A program made the position numbers and the translations under genes. The notes beneath the pieces were generated by a model that was not told the DNA's origin, ran no database searches, and saw nothing but the letters and a program-made list of their open reading frames with translations. Shown here one piece after another: positions 54,125 through 64,000 of a DNA stretch of 64,000 nt (its first letter is position 1; the number at the start of each line of letters is the position of its first letter). Source of the stretch: Dipylidium caninum. Taxonomy: Eukaryota; Platyhelminthes; Cestoda; Cyclophyllidea; Dipylidiidae. The stretch lies in contig QEYB01000282.1 in NCBI GenBank assembly GCA_017562135.1, positions 1,135,501-1,199,500 of the forward strand, in the 5' to 3' direction.

Positions 54125-55333
54125 TTAATTTTTAAAAGACATGAGGGATGAATTCAGATCCGCCGACGATTTATCAGAGACGTTCGTAACGCCGACCTTG
54201 GGTGAAGAGTCGGCATTCATATGATGGAAAGCGACACCTTCATCTACACATTCGGGACCATGATCTTTAGCTTCCTCGTAAATTTCTTCAGCTTCATCGA
54301 ATTCTTCTTCATCTTCAACATAAAAACAATAATCATCATCTCCGTCCAGACTCGTTGTAGCTTCCGTTTCTTGAAGTGACTTCCCCGCAGACTGATCTTG
54401 CCGCGAAGATGAACAGTATTCTTCAAGAGTAGTGGGTACAGTCACTCCGTCCTGTTTTGCGTCAAGCTTCGTTCTCTCTACGAGTTCTCTGAAATTATAC
54501 ACTTGTTCGAATAACTCGAAAGATATGTGTGAGACACCCGATTACTGTAAAAATCAAAACAAATGGTACGTATATAAACAGCTCTTAAAACATTCGAGGC
54601 AGCCAGATACACTGCTAAAATCGTACTTATAATATTCAAAGATTTACAATCGTTAATGTGAAGCATGAGTGAGGTAAAAGATACTATATGGAAAGTATAA
54701 CCAACTAAAGATTTAAAATAGGGTTATCCAACAAGGCGGGATAAATACACAAACTACAGAATTGAAAACATTACCTGACTCGCCGTTCATATGCATTCTC
54801 CGCTCCTTTCGAATCCACCCACTTCCTGTACGCAACCGATGCATCGACATGCGCCGCAGAGTGAATATTAGGTTCGGTCAATAGTGATATAACACTCAAA
54901 AGAACAGTTCTAAAAAAATAACAATATATTAGGCAGGTACCTAACATTTTGAGTTGGATTCCATTGCTCAGAAGGTTGTTCACCACTAAACAGATCATCG
55001 CCAGGTGAGTGTAAGATAGATATGCAAACATTGCCATCTTCAAAAATATTTGGATGGAACATGGGACTTATGAAACGCATCGTAGGAGGATGGTAAGGGT
55101 AGTCTGAAGGAAAAGACAAACGGGCCTAACAAATAAGAGGAAAGGACATTCCCAACCTTAAAATAACCGCCTTCATAGAGGGTTTGCGGAGGACCAAATA
55201 TCGTCACATCCCACACAAAAAGGTCCGATTCATCTACAAGAGTGACTTTAAAACCCTCTACCGGGGTTTCGACAAGATCCTTGAACTCCTTCTGGAGCAC
55301 CCTGACAGCAGACCAGCGAACACCAGCATCCAT
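54125..55333 (-). CDS. CDC34: Ubiquitin-conjugating enzyme E2 R (CDC34 family)
   Basis: E2 that builds ubiquitin chains with SCF cullin ligases. Four exons on the minus strand: 55333-55157, 55125-54941, 54909-54775, 54488-54125; phases fit and give 286 residues. The start at 55333 is preferred to the in-frame ATG at 55363, because it places the catalytic cysteine (HPNIFEDGNVCISILH) at residue 93, as in human CDC34. The CDC34-specific acidic loop is intact (SPGDDLFSGEQPSEQWNPTQ), followed by VLLSVISLLTEPN, DASVAYRKW and GVTVPTTLEEYC. The C-terminal tail is long and acidic (DEEEFDEAEEIYEEA), the part that contacts cullin in the known family. It converges with IFT140 and is read in the same direction as the tetraspanin upstream. 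Confidence 0.95.
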
Positions 55334-56435
55334 CGCAACCGACCAATGACTTCGGAGTGACATATTTAAAGAACGGAATAATTGGCAATATTCGGGAATC
55401 TTCCATTGCGCTATTTTAATTACTTTTTGTGCCTCATCAGAAGAGTTAAAAATATAGGAAACAACATAAACTGTTTGAGTTTGGTTTGGGAACAACCGAA
55501 AATGGAGCATTACTTAACCCAGTCCGAAATTGAAGAATCTACCAGATATATTTAGGTGTGTAGTCGAAAAAATCGTTCCATTGTTAATAGCTGCCCTTAT
55601 TTAATATCAAACCAAAATCACATTCTGTTTCGCTTCCACTAGTCAATACCTAAACATGCTTAATACTGGTTAAAATGATCGAGGTCAAATTACGCTGACG
55701 AGCGCTGAATTCCGAAGAGGTGCACACGTTCCCCTGTCAACTCAAACAGATCCGATGGCATGACAAGTATGTGACGCCACATCCCGAATACGCCTCCTCC
55801 CCTAAAGCAAAAATGGTCCTCCTCCACGGATCTACATGGCAAAATCGTCACCTGCGACGCTCCCCCACCACTCATGATTATTACCACAATAATGCTTAAA
55901 ATATGCAAACCCCCTTGCCTTACCTTCATCTAATCTGACAGCACATCTCATGTCGTAAGCACAGTAAGCGAGACGACCGCACATCACACACTAACCATTC
56001 CGCAATCAGACAACCACAGAAGCCGATACTGTGGCAAGAACCCTCTAAGTAGTCGTGCGTAAAGCGCGCAACAGCAGTCAGGCGCAAGAAACCATACACA
56101 CTTATTTCGCCGAGTCGACCCACATCGCCACGAATATACACCACCAATACCGCGTGCGCGAACTTCAACTAGCAAGAAAAATTGGCCATGAATTCAGCAC
56201 CAATGGAGAGAACAACATCCATATACCACAACGCGGAAGATAAACATGTAACGCGGCCGCATTTACCGACAAACAGTTAAGCAGTGAACCGCAATGGTGA
56301 AAAAACACAAGTAACAAGGATAGCAAATCACATTGACGAGGTAATTAAACAGCTGCACGATTAAACCCAAACACCAAGTTCGGTGCGGAACAGAGAGAAA
56401 CCTGTCGCAGTAATTTGTGGGAAACACAGAAACCC
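55334..56435. other. Interval between the tetraspanin stop and the UBE2R start
   Basis: About 1.1 kb between two minus-strand genes. It should contain the tetraspanin 3' UTR and the UBE2R promoter. A small minus-strand frame with ATG at 55984 runs to a good donor (GAAG/gtaagg, 55924/55923). Another ATG at 55929 opens 79 codons with a hydrophobic start. Neither could be tied to a known protein. Confidence 0.5.
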
Positions 56436-57451
56436 TTACACGGTTTGGGAAGATCTGATGCTTGAAAGCAGACAGCCAGCAACAACTATAGCAGCCAGCT
56501 GAAGAATCGCCACGAAAATTGAGAAAACGAAGAGGGCAGTGGAAAACTTCACAAGGAGGTCCTCGAATTTCCCTTGACAACCCTAAAAGACGAAGTAGGT
56601 CAAAAATAACATAAGCTCATCAAGTTTTGGAATCATGTTCATCTGTACTTAGCATAAGCCATTTATAAGCTAACATGAATTAAAGCCTACCTGCATATAG
56701 TTTTCACAACTCGGAGGGACATTGCCACGGTAATCCGCCGGGCCAGAAACGCCACAACATTTCAACTAAAACAAAGATACTAGACGACATATCAATGTAC
56801 CGAAGTTTGAATACTATCCATAACCGCAGGAGACCCCTGCATGGCCAGAGCCAACTGTTCTTCCAAGAATTGATGAATTATTTCGGGCAGCTACAAGATG
56901 TATATTGTGAGAAAAAGACAAACCTTGTCTTTGTAGATGAAGCCCAGGATCACGAGAACAATTTCACAGATGAGAAGCAAACCGACCACAACCGCAAACT
57001 AATACACCTCAAAAAAAAAACAAAGGAGTCCTACCGTAGTCAGCATACAAACGTTTTCCTTCCAGGCGCCACAACAACCGAGGAAACCAAGCAAGAAAAC
57101 AAGAAGACCAACGGCCAGAAAGGCGGCGACAACTCCGTATTCTTGTGGACGTCCATCAGTAAACGTGGTATTTATAGTGTATAGTAAATAACTGGAGAAG
57201 CCGACGATCGCTAGTCCACACAACTACGGTAGAAAAGAGACCAAATGATTGCAATCAAAATGTAAGCATTGCTGTTAAATTAGATTTTAAATAAAGATTT
57301 GAGAAGGGAGTGTGAACGCGTGGTCAAGACAAAGTAGCCTTGAAACCCAGAAAATATTTTAATGGTCGCGTAGGAAACTTACGACGACGATGAAATTAAA
57401 AATTATCGTCATGATACGCAAGCAATTCGACCACCCAGAGAGAGAAGCCAT
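56436..57451 (-). CDS. Tetraspanin (four-transmembrane, CCG large loop), 214 residues
   Basis: Membrane organiser of tetraspanin webs. Six minus-strand exons: 57451-57383, 57223-57035, 56998-56924, 56890-56801, 56765-56691, 56582-56436. All phases are 0; three introns are only 36, 33 and 35 nt. TM1 runs from about residue 12 to 38, across the first splice (IIFNFIVV then LCGLAIVGF). TM2 is at about 53-75 (AFLAVGLLVFLLGFLGCCGA). TM3 is at about 87-107 (FAVVVGLLLICEIVLVILGF). The large extracellular loop carries the diagnostic CCG (144-146) plus Cys161 and Cys168, so it is a short four-cysteine loop. TM4 is at about 178-205, followed by a short tail. Length is typical of the family. The start is the first ATG before TM1. 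Which tetraspanin it is cannot be told by eye. Confidence 0.93.
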
Positions 57452-57917
57452 CGCCGCTGAAGTCCGGGAGAGTCCGGGAGACAGAAACCGGAAGGTGGGT
57501 GGACTAGAACAAGCAGTTGTCGGGCTAAGATGCAGTCTCCGTACTTTAGTGAGGATCTGTCTTAAGTCGTTTATAACTTGTTTAAGTTTTGTTAATAATC
57601 GATTTGTGTTGATTTAGATCAATGTGAGTTCTTAAAATTGTGTAGTCTGAACATTCTACCTGACGGATTGCATTGGAGTGAAACTGCAATTCGGTTTCAG
57701 AACCTTATTATCTATATAAGACGAAACATTGAAAGATTGGTAAACAACTTTCATTATTGCAACATTATCATTTATTGCAATCACGTTTAAACAACATGTT
57801 TTAGAGCAATTTTGAAATGCTATAACTATGCGTTTTGTGACAGATTTTTTTCGGATCGGCGAACTTTGTTTGGTTAGTTCAAAAGAATTTCGGGGCGTTT
57901 GATTCTTGAGCCCTAGT
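57452..57917. promoter_or_regulatory. Head-to-head intergenic region, candidate shared promoter of tetraspanin and USP8
   Basis: Only 466 bp separate the two divergent start codons, so both promoters and both 5' UTRs must fit here, unless upstream non-coding exons exist. I see no gene in it. A TATA-like run (TATATAAG) lies near 57713. Shared regulation is inferred from geometry only. Confidence 0.4.
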
Positions 57918-60900
57918 ATGAAGCCACTCTATCTGGCGAAGTCGTTGCCAGAATTGGAGAAGCAGATATGTGCACCAAAGAGCGAATCGCTGGGAAATAC
58001 AAAAAAATCTATTATTAGTCTATATGAAGATGTAAAAACATTGAAAGGTTCGGACGAAGAAAAGGCGTTTATTTCCTGTGCTCAAATGCTACGCATATTT
58101 GACATGATAAAAGCTTGCGGCCACTACAACCTTTTAAGAGAGGTAGTTCACGTGTTACCACTTTATCCATGTACGAAGATGAAGATCTATTATGAGACTG
58201 CCGAATCTTGGTACAAGGAACTCCGAGGCCAACTGGAAACTCGATACAAAACAGAAGAAAAAATTTCCTATCTCTGTGGTCTGCCTATTTGCGACGATCC
58301 ATTTCCTAGCGAGTTATCCGAGTCGGTATGTCATTTAATGTGACAGTTTTGCATTGTGTTCGAAAGGAACCAAATCGCTTACCTGGCCGATGGATTCCTC
58401 CTGCTTATTTGTACGATATGATTGTTAAAAAGGGAAATGTTTTCATAATTGATGTGCGCTCTGCGGAAGAATATTCGTTAAAGAAAATTAAAGGGATTCC
58501 TCAAGTGAATCTGAGTACTCATCTCTATCATGGGTAAATTCTTTGTTTTCAGCCCCACGTATCTTTGTATATATTCCTTAGTTTATCCATCTATAATGAG
58601 ACCATTTATTTGCAAATAAATTTACTCAATTCGGGGCTACTCTAACGGCAAGCAATAATTAAAATTCAATCGTGCATTCTAGCCTATCAATAACTGCGTT
58701 GGTAAAGAGAATGACACCGGTACAACAGGAACAATGGCTTTCCCGAAAAAAAGCGGACTTAAATGTTATTATGGATAAAGACTACGGCAATGGTTTGATC
58801 AGTAATCCCCATTTGGCAGAATCGGTTTCGCCGCCAACAAGACATCAATTGAAGATCATTTTTGATATTTTAGTAACTGTAAGTTCCGTTAATATTGATG
58901 TAATACTTCTTGTTAACCTTAATCCAACACATCTATTTTTACTTTCCATTTTTAACGCGTAGTAAATCTATTGAATCTGGGTTTTTAAGCTCTGGATTCA
59001 CTTGTGAATCCTCGAAGACATCAAAGTCTGTTGATTCTAAGTCTGTCGAGCATATTCTGTGTGTGAAGTCTTGTGCCACGGTCTGACTCGCGCTTGTACC
59101 TTGCGCTTATTTTTTTTCCCGCATCATTTTGATGTGACATTAATTGGTTCTAATAATATGCACTCCTCACCTTGTCGAGTACGTGGCAGGTGGATAATGA
59201 GGCTGCGTAATTGAGCTACTCAATAGTTAATGAAGTTGCAGGGCTTTTAGCACTTAGACGTAGGATGTCGGAGCGGGCACAGCAGTGCTCTTCATGAGGA
59301 GAGCAACTAACCTCTTCTGGCTGTTGCGTAGAATTTACAGGATACTTGGGGAATTCTTCCTGTTATAGCGCTGCCCGCCAGGTGTGTTGAAATGGGCCAC
59401 CTAGGCAGTGGGAAAAACGAGTGATGGAGGTTCATTTTCGTGAGGTTGGACTTTTTGCTGTCTCCTTGGCTTACACGAAGAAATCACTGCCTTTGTTTCA
59501 AGCATTTGTTTTACTTGGGAGGATTTGGTGCTTTTGTCGTCTAATGTTTGTCAAGTTATGACTCCTGATCATTTCTTTTTCGTGACAGTCGGCCAAGAAT
59601 TGGATGAATGTTTTGTGTTAAGTCGATGACGCAGTGGAGGAGCATCGATTTATAGCTAAAATCGTGTTATTTTATCATCAGCACAGGGTGATTAAATAGT
59701 TAATGATATGTGGTGCTTTCAGTCCTGCATTTTTTTTCGACAAGTTTGTTTTACATCACATGCTTATTATAAATATTTACCGTTTAGTACAACGCCGACA
59801 AAGCTTCGCATTCATCTGTGGCTTTTCTGGCTGGAGGGTTTGAAGGGTTTGAGAAGCGTTATCCTTCCTGTATTTACGTCGATCCGACCCAACGTTCTTC
59901 TGTGGTATCTAAACCATCTGGTAATTTCTTATTTATTTTCCTGAAATTAGGAGATATCAGTCAGCTAATCATTTTTATTTTGTCCAAATTATCTTTATTG
60001 TTTTGGTTTATTTGATGTGAAGTGTGAGTGAATACGTCTTATGTAATGTTGAAATTTTTCAAGAAATAATTGGCTATCCCCGTAACCTGGATGCTTCTGA
60101 CGCTTCTATTTCGACGGAAATACCTTGCAGTGAAATTGAGAAAGTGGAACACGACAACAGTAAATTTGTCAGAAAAGTTCTGTCTTATAGTGAACTCTCA
60201 AAAATAATCGGTGTCAAAGGTTTCTCTCAGGCCGAGAAGAATGAAAGGCTTCATAAGCCTACGGTAATCTTTTTTTCCATTACACCATCTTAACATGTTT
60301 AAAGTGATTTGCGTTGTACTGGGCTTGGAAGTGTTGATTCGGTAGTTTGATGTTTGGTTATCCCTTCGTTTATTTTTTCTATTTTTTGTTAGCTCTTGTT
60401 AAAGTCGCTTATTAGACACGTAACTATTGCTAAAAACATCTGAGCATAATATCCGTCAGGTATTCTGTGGTGAATTTACTCTTGGGACAGAAATTCTATG
60501 ATATTTCAACCAACGGCACGATGCATACACGTTTGTATACTATGCTAATTTACCGTTTATTTCAGGTCGACCGTTCGTTAAAACCGCAAAACTCTGTTTC
60601 TCCTTTTCCTTTGTACCCGTCTTTGAGGTATTTAATTTTAGAAACTATTTTAATTAGCATCTTTTTCCTATTTTATACTGTTTTAACCCACTTACTTTCT
60701 TTATATGTTCCTGAGAGTGATAATTTTTTCCAACTTATCCTTTCTCATTATTTGGTGTCATGAATAGATGGATGGCTCACTTAGCTCATTATAGCTAAAT
60801 AGATAGCATTCAATGTATCTTAGTTGACTAGAAAAGTATTAAAATCACATTCCGTTTTTTTAAACTGTTCAGTGGTAATGAGGGAATGAAAGAAATAAGT

Positions 60901-63763
60901 ACTCCTCCCATAAGCACTACTCCCCAGGTGAGTCGATTTAGACTATCTCTCCTAATTTTGTTCAGGTCAATCGCTCAACGAAACCCCGAAGTGTTACTCC
61001 TACCAAGTGAGGCCTTCAGTCCTTTGTCATGCATATAATTTATTTAGCTCTCGTATAACGATTTGCTTTGATCCTTCAGCAACACTGTTCCTCGACCAGA
61101 ACCTGACCGTACGCCACTTTTACCCTGCTTCCATATAATTGCTTTGATGCTTTATGGCGTCAATTGGATATGTGGAAATTACTTTCACCAGATTGCTTCT
61201 GACACCATTCTTGCTCTTTCTTTTTTAATGTTAGTATCAAAAATTCCAATTCCTCTTCGACGAGGTCTGGTGAATATCGGGAACACATGTTATATGAATA
61301 GTGCCCTACAATGTCTGCTGCATACGCCTATGCTTTGGCAATTTTTCACGACACAAAAGTCATTTCCATCTGACTTGTCGATCTTATTCGCTAAACTCTT
61401 TCATAAAATGAGCATTCCTCACGAAACCTCGGCATATTCTCCCACCGATTTTAAAGTGAGTAATCCCAATTAGGCATGTAACTGGTTCTGTTGTTCAACT
61501 AGCCCCTTTACCTCACCGTCCGCAAGACTAGCGCTCTCACTACCTCACTTTTGCATTTAGAAAGTGTTTGGCAAGTTACATCCGGCATTTAGTGGCGATG
61601 ACCAGCAAGACAGTCATGAATTCCTAATAATTTTATTGGACTCCCTACACGAAGGATTAAATAAGGCCAAGGTAATATTATTTGTCCTACTTACTATTTC
61701 GTATGTATCCTGTCACATGTGCTTTTTTATTCCAGTTCTGTTTCAACAGTATATTATATAATAACCCTATCACCCTCGTTAGATCGCGGATACAACTTTG
61801 ATACTATTTTTGTTTTAAGACGTCTTCGAAGTGCCTCCTTAAATGGTGTTTTTATGCTAATTTAATTGATGATTTATCCAAAAATCACTGCTTTACCAGA
61901 GTCTTATTATTCTTTTGTAGAATTCTGCTGAACCAAATAATTCTGAAATTTCCTCGGGCGACTATCAGTGGATTTTTAATAGAAATCATGACGACTCTGT
62001 AATCCTTGACTGCTTTAATGTACGTTTTTATGTATTTGTTTATTTTTTTTCGGTTATCTTACAACCCTTTCAATGCTTTTGTCACTGCTGCTAGTAAATG
62101 AGGATTTTAATTTCACCGTTTTTGAGTGAATTTGAAATACCAAATACCGCAAGCGCGTATTATATGCCGTTTAACTGCTTTTTACGAACTTTTCTATGTT
62201 CCATATTTTTGCAGTAAATGAAAATTTTAATTTAACCGTATCATATGCGCAGAAGTTCTTGAATTTCGATATGCCTAATTTGTGCCTTCTCAGGAGTTCC
62301 ATGAAGTGGTTCGCACTCTGTTGGAGGGTGTGCGTGTCTGTGTGTCTGGCAGTCACTGTGCTTCGTCGCTTTAAATTGTAGGGTCAATTGCGCTCGACAG
62401 TTTCTTGCCATTACTGCCACAGACGTTCGTATGCCTTCGATGAGTTTATGTATCTCTCAGTGTCTATTAAGGTGTCGGTTTCCACAAATTTGGTGCGTTT
62501 TTCCCTATCTGCTTGTTTTTATTCCCACTCTACTCGTTTACTTGAAATACCTTGTTAGCACCTGTCAGAGAGCACACTCCGCTTTTAACTAGGTTCTTAT
62601 ACTCTCGATATATGTTTTTTTAGACTAATGTTGTGAAATAGTTTTAATGAGTTGAATACCATTTGTCTTCAGGAGTTTTGTTTTAGCATAATAACTTGGA
62701 GTACCGTTGCCTGGCAGATCTTTTGCCTATTTGTGGCCGTACTTATTTGATTCTGCTACTCACCCTCGGCTAGCCTCACTCCTTTCCTTATATTTCCCAT
62801 TTTTCTGTCCTGTTAGCATCATTTTCATTGTTTGTAGACTGAATGTATTAAGGACTTTTTCAAAGAGGAAATTCTATCAAATGGAAGTTACTGGCTCTGT
62901 CCTCAGTGTCAAACACCCCGGGAGGCCTCAAAATTATTCCACATACTACGCTTTCCGAAATATCTCATTGTCCACCTGAAACGGTAATTATCTAAAGGCA
63001 TCGAGTTGTGAAGTTATGGAAACCTTTCCCATGTTGCTTCTCAAGTTAAAACATCTGATGGATTTACGCTGTTAGAAACACTGGCAGTTTATTTTTACTT
63101 TTCCCTTTGCTCACCTCGCTAGCTGTGTCTTTCGAGTAGACTTTCTAGGGGAAGTTAAGGGAATTTTTCGTCAAATCTGCGTCGCTTACTTTACTATTTG
63201 CACATTGTAACACTTAAAATTCTCAACACACATTTTTTAGCTTCCAAGCCTGCGACGCTTGCGAAAAAATTGAAACCAACGTGTACTTTCCTCTTACTGG
63301 TCTTAGTTTAATGGAATTTGCGGAGAAAAGGACTCCTGATTGTAGCTATGACCTCTATGGTGTTATTGTAAGTGTCTTTTCATTTTCGTTTCCTTTTTGT
63401 TTTTTTTGCAAAATCATCCATATCCATATTTCCTAGAACCATCATGGATCCGTGACTTCCGGTCATTGTAAGTTCTACCTTTATTTTGTTTCCTCGCATC
63501 TTCTTGCACCACATTCATGGCCTAACACTCCGTTATCTTCAGATACTGCCTTTTGTTTCGACTGGGCTGACCGCAGTTGGCGGATATTCAATGATTTGAA
63601 TGTTACAAAAATGTCCAAATCTGAGCTTTCGGTAGATTGATACTTTAACGTTAACTATTTCGTAGTTTGGTTAATGTTCATACTTATTCTTTCAATTTTT
63701 TTTCAGAATGCGGATGCCTACATTCTCTTCTACAAGCAGACGAGTGTACAAGGGACGTCTTGA
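57918..63763 (+). CDS. USP8: Ubiquitin-specific protease USP8/UBPY, compact form
   Basis: Endosomal deubiquitinase acting with STAM/ESCRT-0. Eighteen exons keep one frame (753 residues; human 1118): 57918-58325, 58367-58533, 58683-58878, 59788-59920, 60064-60263, 60566-60627, 60873-60927, 60966-61006, 61080-61108, 61235-61455, 61561-61671, 61921-62019, 62382-62471, 62838-62983, 63241-63367, 63437-63467, 63543-63631, 63707-63763. Residues 1-136 match the USP8 dimerisation/MIT region; about 137-301 are rhodanese-like (VFIIDVRSAEEY; VAFLAGGFEGF). Two STAM-SH3 motifs lie at 367-375 and 406-414. The catalytic domain has Cys449 (GNTCYMNSALQCL), QQDSHEFL, zinc-ribbon CHYC and CPQC, LKRF, His705 (SGHYTAFC) and AYILFY near the end. 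The coiled-coil linker of human USP8 is absent. The donor at 61108 is the least certain. Confidence 0.93.
58879..59787. other. Large first-half intron of USP8
   Basis: This 909-nt intron is far longer than most others in the gene (38-400 nt). Its centre (about 59040-59480) looks more G+C rich than its edges, which could mark an old insertion. I found no open frame or terminal repeats to prove it. Confidence 0.3.
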
Positions 63764-64000
63764 AGAGTCTTATGTGGATTACCAGGTCTCGGGATTTTAT
63801 AATTACTAGCATTATTTTGTTCCTTCTACTTAACCTCCTTACTTATTTTTAAATTCACTACCAAGTACATTAATACACTCTTTTTCGATTTTCTGCAGCA
63901 CATTTATTAAAAAATTCTCTGGTGTTCATGTTTTGAGAATGCATAAACCTGTCTCAGTAATGCGCCAAATATGTCTCCAGTAAAAGACTTGCCGGACAAT

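Noticed and set aside
1..64000. CRISPR arrays, bacterial operons, intact tRNA genes or phage elements
   Set aside because: No regularly spaced repeats, ribosome-binding sites or cloverleaf-compatible sequences were seen; the gene structure is eukaryotic throughout.

Overview
The window is nuclear DNA from an animal with standard code and GT-AG introns, many only 33-41 nt long. Tiny introns, the gene set and the character of a 28S fragment point to a parasitic flatworm, most likely a tapeworm. That assignment is inference, because no species-diagnostic gene was recognised. I assembled the gene models by joining open frames at GT-AG or GC-AG sites with matching phase. Protein names rest on remembered family patterns, not on a search.

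Layout. (1) 105-20204, plus: the 3' part of a Rho guanine-nucleotide exchange factor with a textbook C1 zinc domain, a strongly diverged DH domain, a PH domain, a short coiled coil and a long acidic tail. The tail ends in two amphipathic helices, carried by adjacent exons, that resemble PKA-anchoring (AKAP) helices. (2) 21695-29196, plus: NUP160, a Y-complex nucleoporin, 23 exons. (3) 30452-32026, plus: an intronless 524-residue protein with an acidic N-terminus and a C-terminal membrane anchor that I do not recognise. (4) 34050-48277, plus: IFT140, an IFT-A ciliary transport subunit. One conserved exon carries two surplus bases. Three introns carry antisense mariner remnants, and one of these contains a piece of ITS2/28S rDNA. 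(5) 54125-55333, minus: a CDC34/UBE2R ubiquitin-conjugating enzyme. (6) 56436-57451, minus: a complete small tetraspanin. (7) 57918-63763, plus: a compact USP8/UBPY deubiquitinase with two tandem STAM-SH3 binding motifs, each cut by an intron at the same place.

The tetraspanin and USP8 are head to head, with 466 bp between start codons. IFT140 and UBE2R converge on a gene-poor 5.8 kb stretch (48.3-54.1 kb). The first 20 kb and the intronless gene look richer in G+C and simple repeats than the rest, and the RhoGEF introns are kilobase-sized while NUP160, USP8 and the tetraspanin are compact.

The genes are not an operon or a single pathway. Loose links are ubiquitin turnover (UBE2R, USP8) and endosomal membrane sorting (USP8, tetraspanin). 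The observations most worth following are the AKAP-like helices on the RhoGEF, the rDNA fragment inside a mariner remnant, the IFT140 frameshift and the unrecognised tail-anchored protein.
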